Notes: generated from the letters alone by a model not told the origin. A DNA stretch of 15,780 bases from RGIG6353 sp045590615 (GCA_045590615.1 JAZNRH010000100.1:1-15780); one strand, 5' to 3'. Positions 1 to 7,578 are shown, numbered from the stretch's first letter. A program made the numbers and translations.

Positions 1-217
1 GTAATACATAAAGTATTACTTCGGAAAAGATGCCTTGATATGAACAAAAATTACCTCTTGAAACTTCCCTCGAACCGAGGAAAGATAATTTTCGAGGATA
101 AATTTTTCAGCGAAGTGCAGGAATACTACACGTATTCCAAGTGACAAGGGAAAATTTAGACCGAAAAGGGCTTTTCTCGGCGATAATAGTTCGATTCCCT
201 TCGGCTATAAAAAAGGA
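1..217 (+). other. Upstream region with an open frame and hairpins
   Basis: Frame 1 is open from base 1 to a TGA at 142-144 (47 codons). An internal ATG at 40 would give a 34-aa peptide ending ...SEVQEYYTYSK. It may be the 3' end of a gene cut by the window edge or just an open stretch; I do not recognise it. Embedded is a perfect 7-bp hairpin, GGAATAC (119-125, loop TACAC) pairing with GTATTCC. Flanking blocks can also pair (AAATTTT near 100 with AAAATTT near 152), and a second imperfect stem lies around 160-181 (CCGAAAAG with CTTTTCTCGG). The dense pairing looks like a dispersed structured repeat or an mRNA leader for the hydrolase gene. I see no convincing sigma-A promoter here. Confidence 0.3.
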
Positions 218-218
218 G
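211..218 (+). promoter_or_regulatory. Ribosome binding site that decides the hydrolase start
   Basis: AAAAGGAG at 211-218 is the only purine-rich Shine-Dalgarno block. It overlaps the GTG at 218, sits only 2 nt from the ATG at 221, and sits 8 nt from the GTG at 227. Only the last has normal spacing, and only that start puts the catalytic cysteine at position 2. Confidence 0.75.
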
Positions 219-226
219 TGATGTTT

Positions 227-1225
227 GTGTGTACGGCAATTTCCGTTACAGTTGGAGACAATTATTTTGGGAGAAATCTTGACTTTGAGCTTTCTTTTGG
301 TGAAAAGATTATTATTACTGCCAGAAATTTTGAGTTCGCTTTTCGAAATGGCACAGTGATAAAAAAACATTTTGCAATAATCGGAATGGGGATTGAAAGT
401 AACAATTTACCATTGTACTTTGATGCAACAAATGAAAAGGGACTCAGTATGGCAGGACTAAATTTTCCTGATAATGCAGAGTATATGGACAAAATGAATG
501 GCGTGGATAATGTTTCGTCATTTGAGTTTATTCCCTGGATTTTAATGCAATGCGAATCGGTAAGGGATGCTTGTAGATTGCTTGAGAAAATCAACATAAC
601 AAACGAAGCGTTTAATGAGAAACTTGAGCCATCGCCACTGCATTGGATAATTACGGATAAAATTGAGTCAGTAGTTGTTGAACAGACAAAAGACGGCATT
701 AAAGTTTTTAAGGACCCTGTTGGAGTTTTGACGAACAACCCACCCTTTGATATGCATTTGTTTAATCTTACGAATTACATGTCAACCACGGCACAAGAGC
801 CAAAGAATGTCTTTTCGGATAAAATTGAGTTAAAACCTTATTCAAGAGGAATGGGTGGAATGGGACTACCCGGTGATATGTCATCGGCATCAAGATTTGT
901 AAAGACTTGTTTTTTGAAACTTAACTCTGTTTTTGGAAAAACTGAGCTTGAGAAAATAAACCAATTTTTTCATATTCTCTATTCGGTATATCAGATTAGG
1001 GGCGCAGTAAGGGTTGGAGATAAGTATGAGATTACCCATTACACATCCTGCTGTAATACAGATAAAGGAATATATTATTACACCACATATAATAACTCAC
1101 AAATCAATGCAGTATCGCTTTTTGCAGAAAATTTAGAAGATAACAAACTAATATGCCATGATTTGATTTTAGAACAAAAAATCTTTCTTCAAAATGCGCG
1201 GGACGAGTATAGAATCGAAAAATAA
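227..1225 (+). CDS. Choloylglycine hydrolase family protein (bile salt hydrolase / penicillin acylase-like)
   Basis: Ntn-hydrolase of the linear amide C-N hydrolase family (PF02275 type). Known members deconjugate glycine/taurine bile salts or cleave penicillin V, in the cytoplasm. Translated from the GTG at 227 it is 332 aa, normal for the family, and begins M-C-T-A-I, so loss of Met1 exposes the nucleophile Cys2. Other expected residues are visible: Arg16 and Asp19 in YFGRNLDFE, Asn79 in AGLNFPDN, Asn170/171 in LTNNPPFD, and Arg223 in LPGDMSSASRFVK. All six catalytic or substrate-shaping positions known from bile salt hydrolases appear filled. There is no signal peptide. Two in-frame starts upstream (GTG 218, ATG 221) would bury the cysteine and are disfavoured. 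The gene stands alone: the next gene lies beyond repeats. Codon use is AT-rich compared with the MATE/ABC genes, so transfer is possible. Bile-salt versus penicillin specificity cannot be decided from sequence alone. Confidence 0.87.
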   Translation: MCTAISVTVGDNYFGRNLDFELSFGEKIIITARNFEFAFRNGTVIKKHFAIIGMGIESNNLPLYFDATNEKGLSMAGLNFPDNAEYMDKMNGVDNVSSFEFIPWILMQCESVRDACRLLEKINITNEAFNEKLEPSPLHWIITDKIESVVVEQTKDGIKVFKDPVGVLTNNPPFDMHLFNLTNYMSTTAQEPKNVFSDKIELKPYSRGMGGMGLPGDMSSASRFVKTCFLKLNSVFGKTELEKINQFFHILYSVYQIRGAVRVGDKYEITHYTSCCNTDKGIYYYTTYNNSQINAVSLFAENLEDNKLICHDLILEQKIFLQNARDEYRIEK

Positions 1226-1267
1226 AAAACAGTCCCACAGATAGATAAACTGACATCCCCCGTCTTG

Positions 1268-1289
1268 CCTCCATCGCTTGCGAGGGAGG
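1268..1289. repeat. Imperfect hairpin downstream of the hydrolase gene
   Basis: CCTCCATCGC (1268-1277) and GCGAGGGAGG (1280-1289) form a 10-bp stem with one mismatch and a TT loop. CTTG/CCTC and GAGG/CAAG blocks outside it (about 1264 and 1298-1308) can extend the stem. There is no U-tract, so it is not a classical terminator. It belongs to the GC-rich repeat-dense stretch between the hydrolase and the endonuclease. Confidence 0.5.
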
Positions 1290-1320
1290 GGGAGCGTGAG
1301 GCACAAGGCGAGAAGCAACC

Positions 1321-1367
1321 CCTCAGTCAAACCTTCGGTTTGCCAGCTCCCCTTACACAGGGGAGCC
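1321..1367 (+). repeat. Double-hairpin repeat, copy R1
   Basis: Layout: CCTCA, then a small perfect hairpin CAAACC-TTC-GGTTTG (1328-1342), then CCA, then a second perfect hairpin GCTCCCC-TTACACA-GGGGAGC (1346-1366), then CCTATAGAAAG. The layout and several sequence blocks match copy R3 in the same orientation and copy R2 in inverted orientation. Confidence 0.7.
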
Positions 1368-1410
1368 TATAGAAAGTGCCTCAACGGTGGAAGGAGCACA
1401 AAGGGGCAAA

Positions 1411-1462
1411 AAGCCTTCCCCTTGAGGGGAAGGTGGGTTGCGAAGCAACTCGGATGAGGTGG
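1411..1462 (-). repeat. Double-hairpin repeat, copy R2 (inverted)
   Basis: Perfect 8-bp stem CCTTCCCC-TTGA-GGGGAAGG (1414-1433), then perfect 5-bp stem GTTGC-GAA-GCAAC (1437-1449), then GGATGAGGTG. Its reverse complement has the same order as R3: CCTCATC, small hairpin with a TTC loop, CTTCCCC hairpin, GGCTTT. The GATGAGGTGG end doubles as the ribosome binding site of the gene at 1465. Confidence 0.75.
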
Positions 1463-1464
1463 AA

Positions 1465-1830
1465 ATGAACAAGACCAATAATTCGAAATTAACGGGTAAT
1501 GCAAAAACATTAAGAAAAAATATGACAAAAGAAGAAAGACATCTATGGTATGATTTTCTGAAAACTTTACCTATAACTGTTAATCGACAAAAGGTGATTG
1601 GCAATTATATCGTTGATTTCTATATTGCATCGGCTAAAAATGTTATTGAACTTGATGGTTCACAACATTATGAAGAAAAAGGCGTTGAGAATGATGCAAA
1701 AAGAGATGCTTTCCTAAATGGTTTAGGGATTAAAGTGTTACGATATTCCAACCTTGATGTTAATCAAAGATTTGAGAGTGTTTGTGAGGATATACTAAAT
1801 AATCTTGACACCTCATCAGTCACTTCGTGA
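1465..1830 (+). CDS. DUF559 / Vsr-like endonuclease-domain protein
   Basis: 121-aa protein of the DUF559 family (restriction-endonuclease-like fold, related to very-short-patch-repair nucleases). Visible: an N-terminal basic segment (AKTLRKNMTKEERHLWYDFL, residues 13-32), then the probable active-site region IVDFYIASAKNVIELDGSQHY with Asp51, Glu62, Asp64 and His68, and a C-terminal GIKVLRYSN strand. Length is full for the family. The start at ATG 1465 is chosen because GAGGTGG lies 5 nt upstream; an in-frame TTG at 1438 lies inside a hairpin and is unlikely. The last residues (DTSSVTS) and the TGA are encoded by the downstream repeat R3. No promoter is evident. Family members are presumed DNA nucleases but their role is not established; here the enclosing repeats suggest a part in repeat or element mobility (inference). 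Confidence 0.75.
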   Translation: MNKTNNSKLTGNAKTLRKNMTKEERHLWYDFLKTLPITVNRQKVIGNYIVDFYIASAKNVIELDGSQHYEEKGVENDAKRDAFLNGLGIKVLRYSNLDVNQRFESVCEDILNNLDTSSVTS

Positions 1831-1853
1831 CAGCTTCCCCTCAAGGGGAAGCC
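1811..1853 (+). repeat. Double-hairpin repeat, copy R3
   Basis: CCTCATCA, perfect hairpin GTCAC-TTC-GTGAC (1819-1831), perfect 8-bp hairpin GCTTCCCC-TCAA-GGGGAAGC (1833-1852), then CCTTTAGAAAGGC. It is a direct partner of R1 and the inverted partner of R2, and overlaps the 3' end of the endonuclease gene. With no strong U-run after it, it is a weak terminator at best. Confidence 0.75.
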
Positions 1854-1990
1854 TTTAGAAAGGCATTTTAATCGTATGAATTTGTCGGCGTGAAAACCAC
1901 CGATAAAAAAAGTGCCGATAAACCATTAAATTTTTTGTCCCTAACTTGACAAAATCATAAAAGAAACACATTATTGGAAGGATAAATAAT

Positions 1991-3232
1991 ATGGAGCAAT
2001 ACAAGCGCACAAAAAAAGCGTGTTATCTTACGAGTATTACGATGTCAATAGCGTCTAATTTATCTCCTCTTTTGTTTTTGACGTTCAGAGATATGTATGG
2101 CTTGTCGTATACTTTGCTTGGATTTTTGGTAGTAATCAATTTTGTTACACAATTATCTGTTGATTTGATATTTACGTTTTTTACTAAATATTTCAATATA
2201 CATAAAACGGTAAGGATTACACCTTTCGTTGCGTTTGTCGGCTTGATAATATACGCAGTTTTGCCAAGACTATTTCCGGGTACGGCATTTTTATGGATAG
2301 CATTGGGAACGGTAATATGTTCTGCAGGCTCGGGGTTGGCTGAAGTATTGATGAGCCCGGTAATCGCGGCAATTCCAAGTAAAAATCCCGAAGGCGAAAT
2401 GAGCAAGCTACACTCAATGTATGCATGGGGTGTTGTGGGTGTAGTAATATTGAGCACGTTGTTTTTATTGGCTTTTGGCAGCGAAAATTGGATGTACCTT
2501 GCTTTGCTTTGGTCAATTGTGCCCTTGACTGCGTTTTTGATGTTTTCGAAATCAAAGCTTCCCGAAATGAATAATTTCGGAGGAACACAAAAGCAAACGA
2601 AAACGTTTGGCAAAGGTATAATTCTATGTGTAATATGCTTGTTCTTTGGTGGTGCAGCAGAATGTACAATGGGTCAATGGGCATCCGGTTTTATTGAAAA
2701 TGCCATAGGAATTCCTAAGGTCTACGGAGATATTATAGGTGTTGCTTTTCTTGCAGCGCTTATGGGAATGGGGAGAACTCTCTATTCCAAATACGGTAAA
2801 AGGATCATCAACATTTTATTGTTCGGTATGCTGGGAGCAAGTATTTGCTATTTAATGGCAAGCTTGTCGTTGAGTCCTGTAGTCGGTATTACAGCATGTG
2901 CTTTGACCGGACTTTTTACTTCTATGCTATGGCCGGGCACTTTGATTTACGTAGAAGAAAAGTTCGATAACGTATCGGTGGCTGTTTATGCGCTAATGGC
3001 TGCAGGTGGAGATATGGGTGCAGCTGTTGCGCCGCAGATGGTTGGGATTTTATCTGATAAATTCAGCCTTACCGATTTAGCTTTGAAGCTTTCCGAAACG
3101 TTTCATATAAGCCCCGAACAGGTTGGTATGAGAGCAGGGCTGCTTGTAGCAGGACTTTTCCCGATTGCCGGTCTACTGTGCGTGCTCTGTATGAAAAAAT
3201 ATTTTAAGAAGAACGGTAAGAAACAGACTTGA
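1991..3232 (+). CDS. MFS transporter
   Basis: 413-aa polytopic inner-membrane protein, length and hydropathy typical of 12-helix major facilitator superfamily permeases. Two hydrophobic halves are separated by a hydrophilic loop near residues 185-207 (KSKLPEMNNFGGTQKQTKTFGKG), as expected for the central MFS loop. Conserved-looking features include GSGLAEVLMSPVIAAIP in the N-half and WPGTLIYVEEKF plus AAGGDMGAAVAPQ in the C-half, which resemble the fucose-permease/sugar-MFS branch. Substrate is unknown. The start ATG has GGAAGGA 8 nt upstream. A 53-nt gap separates it from the MATE gene, so co-transcription is possible. Codon use is AT-rich, like the hydrolase and unlike MATE/ABC, hinting at a different origin. 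Confidence 0.85.
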   Translation: MEQYKRTKKACYLTSITMSIASNLSPLLFLTFRDMYGLSYTLLGFLVVINFVTQLSVDLIFTFFTKYFNIHKTVRITPFVAFVGLIIYAVLPRLFPGTAFLWIALGTVICSAGSGLAEVLMSPVIAAIPSKNPEGEMSKLHSMYAWGVVGVVILSTLFLLAFGSENWMYLALLWSIVPLTAFLMFSKSKLPEMNNFGGTQKQTKTFGKGIILCVICLFFGGAAECTMGQWASGFIENAIGIPKVYGDIIGVAFLAALMGMGRTLYSKYGKRIINILLFGMLGASICYLMASLSLSPVVGITACALTGLFTSMLWPGTLIYVEEKFDNVSVAVYALMAAGGDMGAAVAPQMVGILSDKFSLTDLALKLSETFHISPEQVGMRAGLLVAGLFPIAGLLCVLCMKKYFKKNGKKQT

Positions 3233-3285
3233 TAAGTTGTATATAAACCTTATGTGTCACAAGAAATAATATAAATGGAGAAATT

Positions 3286-4680
3286 ATGACAAAGGACGTA
3301 AAATTTGGAGAAAATCCTTTAGGGTACGAAAAAATATCGGTATTGCTCAGGCGATTTGCTATACCGAGTATAGTGGCGATGCTGGTCAGCTCGCTTTATA
3401 ATATCGTTGACCAGATATTTATCGGTTGGGGAGTAGGTACACTTGGAAACGGTGCAACCAACGTTGCTTTTCCGTTCACTACCATCTGCCTTGCCCTTTC
3501 ACTCACAATCGGAGTCGGCGCAGCTGCGAGGTTTTCGCTCGAGCTTGGCAAAGGCAACAAGCGAGAGGCAGGCTACAGCGTAGGTGTTTCGGTCGGTGCA
3601 GGAGCTTTTGCAGGTCTTTTGTGCCTTGTGGTTTTCGAGGCGTTTGCACAGCCGATGTTGCTTGCCTTTGGGGCTACCGATAACATTTTGCCTTTAGCTC
3701 TGGAATACGTGAGAGTAACGGCTCTTGGAATGCCGGTTCTGGTGGTGACCAACACCGTGTCAAATCTCATTCACGCAGACGGAAGCCCGAGGTATTCGAT
3801 GATGTGTATGCTGGTAGGCGCAGTGCTGAACACTATACTCGACCCGATTTTCATCTTCGTTTTCGATATGGGAATGTCGGGCGCAGCGTGGGCTACCGTT
3901 ATATCTCAGTTCACTTCCTTCTTTGTAACCATCTATTACCTCAAAAGCTTCAAGTCGTTGACTCTTGATAGTGACTGCTTTAAGCCCGGTATAAAAAGAA
4001 CGCTTCACACAATGTCACTCGGTTTGAGCAACGGACTCAATCAGGCAGCAATCTGTCTTGTGCAAATCGTAATGAACAATTCGCTCACTCACTACGGTGC
4101 GCTCACGCAATACGGGGCAGATATTCCACTTTCGGCTGTGGGCGTTGTAATGAAGGTCAATTCAATCATTATGTCGGTCTTTATCGGCATACAGCAGGGC
4201 ACTCGTCCTATAATGGGCTTCAACTACGGTGCAAAGCAATATGCAAGAGTAAAGGAGACCTTTAAGCTTGGAATAATCGTCGATACCGTCTTTGCAGCAG
4301 TCGGCTTTATAATCTTCGAGTTCTTTCCTCAGTACGTGCTTTTAATCTTCGGTAAGGGCGATAACCCACTTTATACCGAGTTCGGCATACTCTTTATGAG
4401 AGTTTTTCTGTCGACCGTCATTATTAATGGAGTGCAGTTCCTTTCGGCAAATTTCTTTAGCTCGATAGGTAAGCCGCTAAAGGGAATTATGCTCTCACTT
4501 TCGAGGCAATGCTTGTTTATAATACCACTCATACTCATATTGCCTCGCCTTTGGGGACTCGGTCTCTACGGAATAGTTATTTCGGGACCGATTGCAGATA
4601 TATTGGCTGTCATTTTGAGCGTTGTCTTTGTAGTAAAAGAATTTAAGGATATGAACAGATTGGAAAAAGAAAATGCTTAG
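3286..4680 (+). CDS. MATE family efflux transporter
   Basis: 464 aa, the usual MATE length, with about 12 hydrophobic segments. The N-terminus (LLRRFAIPSIVAMLVSSLYNIVDQIFIGWGVG, about residues 21-52) and the half-repeat signature GAVLNTILDPIFIFVFDMGMSGAAWATVISQ (about 178-208) are hallmarks of the MepA/NorM-type multidrug and toxin extrusion family. These are Na+- or H+-coupled exporters of cationic drugs and metabolites. The C-half contains GIQQGTRPIMGFNYGA. TGGAG lies 5 nt before the ATG. Its last 8 nt overlap the next ORF (ATGCTTAG), so it is probably translationally coupled to the ABC exporter. Substrate is unknown. Confidence 0.92.
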   Translation: MTKDVKFGENPLGYEKISVLLRRFAIPSIVAMLVSSLYNIVDQIFIGWGVGTLGNGATNVAFPFTTICLALSLTIGVGAAARFSLELGKGNKREAGYSVGVSVGAGAFAGLLCLVVFEAFAQPMLLAFGATDNILPLALEYVRVTALGMPVLVVTNTVSNLIHADGSPRYSMMCMLVGAVLNTILDPIFIFVFDMGMSGAAWATVISQFTSFFVTIYYLKSFKSLTLDSDCFKPGIKRTLHTMSLGLSNGLNQAAICLVQIVMNNSLTHYGALTQYGADIPLSAVGVVMKVNSIIMSVFIGIQQGTRPIMGFNYGAKQYARVKETFKLGIIVDTVFAAVGFIIFEFFPQYVLLIFGKGDNPLYTEFGILFMRVFLSTVIINGVQFLSANFFSSIGKPLKGIMLSLSRQCLFIIPLILILPRLWGLGLYGIVISGPIADILAVILSVVFVVKEFKDMNRLEKENA

Positions 4681-6382
4681 AAAATTTATTAATTATTACA
4701 AGCCCTACCGTAAAATGCTCATTCTCGATATGTTGGCATCTTTATTTATTTCGCTCATTGGTATGATCTATCCCGTCGTTACCAATGAAATGCTGGGAAC
4801 ACTCATTCCCGAGCGCCAATACAAAGCAATTGTAATTGCAGGCATCATAGTGCTCGTGCTCTACCTCTTGAGATTTGCCCTGCGATATTTCGTGCAATAC
4901 TACGGACATCTGATTGGCGTAAAAATGCAGGCTCAGATGAGGCGAGACCTATTTGCACATCTTCAAAAGCTCCCCTTCACCTTCTATGACGAGCACGAGA
5001 CGGGCAAAATTATGACCCGTATGACCTCTGACCTTTTTGACGTGAGTGAGCTTGCGCATCATGGCCCCGAGAACCTTTTAATCAGCCTTGTGATGCTGCT
5101 TGGTTCGTTTACTTATCTTTGCACTATTAACGTTTATTTAACCCTTATTATATTTTTCTGCGTGCCCTTTCTTATTTTTGTTACTATGGGACTCAGAAAG
5201 AATATGCGTGATGCCTTTAAGGAAAGGCGTGCAACGACAGCAGTGATTAACGCTTCTCTTGAGAGCAGTATTTCGGGCATCAGGGTAACCAAGGCATTCA
5301 CCAATTCCGAAAAGGAAAAGGAGAAGTTCGAGGTAGGCAATAATGCCTTTATAAAGGCTTGTCACAAGGCTTATCACGCAATGGCAGTGTTTCATTCCTC
5401 GACCTCGTTTATTACCGATATATTCAACGTAATTATATTGATTGCAGGAGGTCTTTTCCTCTACGACAACAAAATCAGCTTTGCCGAATATTCCACCTTT
5501 ATCGTTTCGGTAAACCTCTTTATCAACCCTATTACCACCCTGATTGGCTTTATGGAGCAATATCAGAACGGCCTTTCGGGCTTTGAAAGATACGTTGAGA
5601 TTATGGAGGTTGAGCCCGAGAGCGACGAGGGCAAGGAGGAGCTCGTAAACTGCGAAGGAAACGTAGAGCTCGTTGACGTTGAGTTTTCTTACCCAGGACA
5701 CAATAAGGATGTGTTGCGCAAGGTCAGCCTTAACGTTCCGTCGGGTAAGACTCTTGCGCTGGTTGGAACGTCGGGTGGAGGCAAAACTACAATCTGTCAC
5801 CTCATACCACGCTTTTATAACATTACTGCCGGCGATATATTAATTGACAAAAAGAGTGTAAAAAATCTCACCCTCGATTCTATCAGGCGCAACGTGGGAA
5901 TAGTTCAGCAGGACGTATTCCTCTTTAACGGCACAATTCGTGAAAATATTCTCTACGGAAGGCTTGACGCTACCGAGGAGGAGGTTGTTGAGGCTGCGAA
6001 GCTTGCCAACATTCACGAGTGGGTAGAAACTCTCGAGGAGGGCTACGATACACAAATCGGCGAGAGGGGAGTCAAGCTGTCGGGTGGACAGAAGCAGAGG
6101 CTTTCGATTGCCAGAGTATTCCTGAAAAACCCACCTATTCTCATACTTGACGAGGCTACCAGCGCCCTTGATAACACCACCGAAATTCTTATTCAGCAAT
6201 CACTTGACAAGTTGAGTGTGGGCAGAACTACAATCGTTGTAGCTCATCGACTTTCCACCGTGCGCAGAGCAGACGAGATTGCCGTAATCGACGACGGCGT
6301 AGTGCTTGAAAGGGGCTCACACGAGGAGCTTCTGGCAAGAGACGGAGTTTATAAGAGGCTACATAATCTGCATATAAGTTAA
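4673..6382 (+). CDS. ABC transporter ATP-binding/permease protein (type IV exporter half-transporter)
   Basis: 569-aa fusion of one six-helix exporter domain (about residues 15-300) and one nucleotide-binding domain (about 330-565). ATPase motifs are complete: A-loop Tyr in FSYPG (about 339), Walker A GTSGGGKTT (about 365-373), Q-loop VQQDVFLF, signature LSGGQ (about 468), Walker B ILILDEA (about 489) and H-loop His in VAHRLS (about 524). It should work as a dimer exporting lipids, drugs or peptides (MsbA/BmrA/LmrA-like). No partner half-transporter is adjacent, so a homodimer is likely. The start overlaps the MATE stop and has only a weak purine stretch upstream, consistent with translational coupling. 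No C39 peptidase domain is present. Confidence 0.92.
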   Translation: MLRKFINYYKPYRKMLILDMLASLFISLIGMIYPVVTNEMLGTLIPERQYKAIVIAGIIVLVLYLLRFALRYFVQYYGHLIGVKMQAQMRRDLFAHLQKLPFTFYDEHETGKIMTRMTSDLFDVSELAHHGPENLLISLVMLLGSFTYLCTINVYLTLIIFFCVPFLIFVTMGLRKNMRDAFKERRATTAVINASLESSISGIRVTKAFTNSEKEKEKFEVGNNAFIKACHKAYHAMAVFHSSTSFITDIFNVIILIAGGLFLYDNKISFAEYSTFIVSVNLFINPITTLIGFMEQYQNGLSGFERYVEIMEVEPESDEGKEELVNCEGNVELVDVEFSYPGHNKDVLRKVSLNVPSGKTLALVGTSGGGKTTICHLIPRFYNITAGDILIDKKSVKNLTLDSIRRNVGIVQQDVFLFNGTIRENILYGRLDATEEEVVEAAKLANIHEWVETLEEGYDTQIGERGVKLSGGQKQRLSIARVFLKNPPILILDEATSALDNTTEILIQQSLDKLSVGRTTIVVAHRLSTVRRADEIAVIDDGVVLERGSHEELLARDGVYKRLHNLHIS

Positions 6383-6398
6383 TATCTTTTAACATTGC

Positions 6399-6416
6399 TT
6401 TTTTTCAAAAAAGCTT
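6399..6416. other. A/T-rich stem-loop after the ABC gene
   Basis: GCTTTTTT and AAAAAAGC form an 8-bp stem with a TC loop. It could help end the transporter transcript, but its GC content is low and its right arm abuts the -35 box of the next promoter. Confidence 0.35.
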
Positions 6417-6443
6417 GACTACGTTTGAGCTATTGTATATAAT
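6415..6443 (+). promoter_or_regulatory. Sigma-A promoter of the oxidoreductase operon
   Basis: TTGACT (6415-6420), exactly 17 nt, TATAAT (6438-6443). Expected transcription start is near 6450, leaving a short 5' UTR with AGGAG at 6471-6475. Confidence 0.85.
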
Positions 6444-6482
6444 TTTAATGAAGAAAATACATTTAAGATTAGGAGAATGAAT

Positions 6483-7559
6483 ATGGAAAAAATTAAGGTT
6501 GCGCTTGTTGGTACGGGTAATATTTGTAACACTCATATGTACAGTGCTTATCAAAACAGAGATGACGTTGAGGTAATTGCCTGCGCCGATATTGACTTTG
6601 AAAAGGCTAAGGCGTTTGCTGAAAAGTATAATATTCCAAATGCATACAATTCGGTTGAGGAGCTTCTCGAGCACCACAAGCCCGATTTTGTTGACGTGTG
6701 CACCTGGCCTGCAGCTCACGCTCCCGTGTCGATTGCTGTTGCAAACGCAGGAGTGAACGTGCTGTGCGAAAAGCCAATCTGCCACAACCTTGATGACGCC
6801 ATTGCACTCAGAGACGCAGTCAGAAAAAATGGAGTCAAGTTCCAGCTTGCAGTTCCCCTTCGTTATCAGAAGACGGCAATGTATGCAAGAAAGCTGGTTG
6901 ACGAGGGAGTACTTGGCGACGTTTTCTACGGTAAGACTGCCTACGTGCGCCAGAGGGGTATTCCCGGTGGTTGGTTCGCTTGTTCAAAATATTCGGGTGG
7001 TGGACCCATTATAGACGTCGGAGTACACAGAATAGACCTTGCTTGGTACTTGATGGGCTGTCCTAAGCCCGTATCGGTTTCGGCAACTGCTTCCTATAAA
7101 ATCGGAGATTACCGTAAAGAAAAAAAGGTCGAGGCGTCGGGAGAGGTTTCTGCCAATAACGGCTGGACGGGTGCAGAGGTTCCCGATTATAAGTTTGACG
7201 TAGAGGATTCGGCAAGTGGTATCTTCCGTTTTGAGAATGGCGCACAGCTCATTTTCGAGACCTCGTGGTCCTTTAACGGTCCTCTTAACAGCTCAACTCA
7301 GATTGCAGGCGACAAGGCAGGCATTACCCTTGAGCCCTTCAAGCTTTACAGGTCGGAAGATGATAAGCTCGTAGAAGAGGATATAGAGGGCGATTTTGAC
7401 GGCAATATATTCTATAACGAAGTTGACCACTTTATCGATTGCATCCGAAACGACAAGACACCGTCGTCAAATATTGACCAGGCAGTTCAGCTTCAGGCTA
7501 TGCTTATGGGAATTTATGAATCATCTAAGTCCGGTCGTGAAATAAAACTCGATTTTTGA
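6483..7559 (+). CDS. Gfo/Idh/MocA family NAD(P)-dependent oxidoreductase
   Basis: Cytoplasmic sugar/polyol-type dehydrogenase, 358 aa from ATG 6483. Rossmann fold with VALVGTGNI (residues 6-14). Glu96-Lys97-Pro98 (CEKPI) is the family's conserved EKP containing the catalytic/cofactor lysine. The C-terminal domain carries GGGPIIDVGVHRIDLAWYLMG with Asp178, His182 and Asp185, the usual proton-relay positions. An upstream in-frame ATG at 6477 lies 1 nt after AGGAG, whereas ATG 6483 has 7-nt spacing, so 6483 is preferred. First gene of an operon, 19 nt before an amidohydrolase. The pairing suggests oxidation of a sugar, inositol or sugar acid followed by hydrolysis of a lactone or cyclic intermediate. 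That pathway is inference; the substrate is not readable here. Confidence 0.9.
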   Translation: MEKIKVALVGTGNICNTHMYSAYQNRDDVEVIACADIDFEKAKAFAEKYNIPNAYNSVEELLEHHKPDFVDVCTWPAAHAPVSIAVANAGVNVLCEKPICHNLDDAIALRDAVRKNGVKFQLAVPLRYQKTAMYARKLVDEGVLGDVFYGKTAYVRQRGIPGGWFACSKYSGGGPIIDVGVHRIDLAWYLMGCPKPVSVSATASYKIGDYRKEKKVEASGEVSANNGWTGAEVPDYKFDVEDSASGIFRFENGAQLIFETSWSFNGPLNSSTQIAGDKAGITLEPFKLYRSEDDKLVEEDIEGDFDGNIFYNEVDHFIDCIRNDKTPSSNIDQAVQLQAMLMGIYESSKSGREIKLDF

Positions 7560-7578
7560 TTTATGAAAGAGGAAAACA

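Larger units (their letters stand above)
1321..1856 (+). mobile_element. Candidate endonuclease cassette bounded by double-hairpin repeats
   Basis: R1 (direct), R2 (inverted), endonuclease gene, R3 (direct). R2 and R3 form imperfect terminal inverted repeats of about 45-50 bp that frame the ORF tightly: R2 supplies its ribosome binding site and R3 supplies its last codons and stop. This resembles a MITE- or REPIN-like repeat that carries its own nuclease gene. No target-site duplication could be assigned. That it is mobile is inference. Confidence 0.45.

Noticed and set aside
262..738. 158-aa ORF antisense to the hydrolase gene
   Set aside because: A shadow of the real gene; the + strand carries all catalytic residues of a known family.
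1321..1853. R1/R2/R3 as a CRISPR array
   Set aside because: Only three diverged copies, in mixed orientation, with irregular spacing and a gene between; no cas genes.
1946..1974. TTGACA-N17-CATTAT as promoter of the MFS gene
   Set aside because: Transcription would start about at 1981, inside the Shine-Dalgarno (1976-1982), so the mRNA would lack a usable ribosome binding site. I left it unannotated.
2023..2684. Long minus-strand ORFs antisense to the MFS gene
   Set aside because: Low-complexity shadows of the hydrophobic codons on the + strand; no start signals.
4673..6382. The ABC gene as a bacteriocin exporter linked to the 34-aa ORF
   Set aside because: No C39 peptidase domain, no double-glycine leader in the small ORF, and about 2.3 kb with an independent operon between them.
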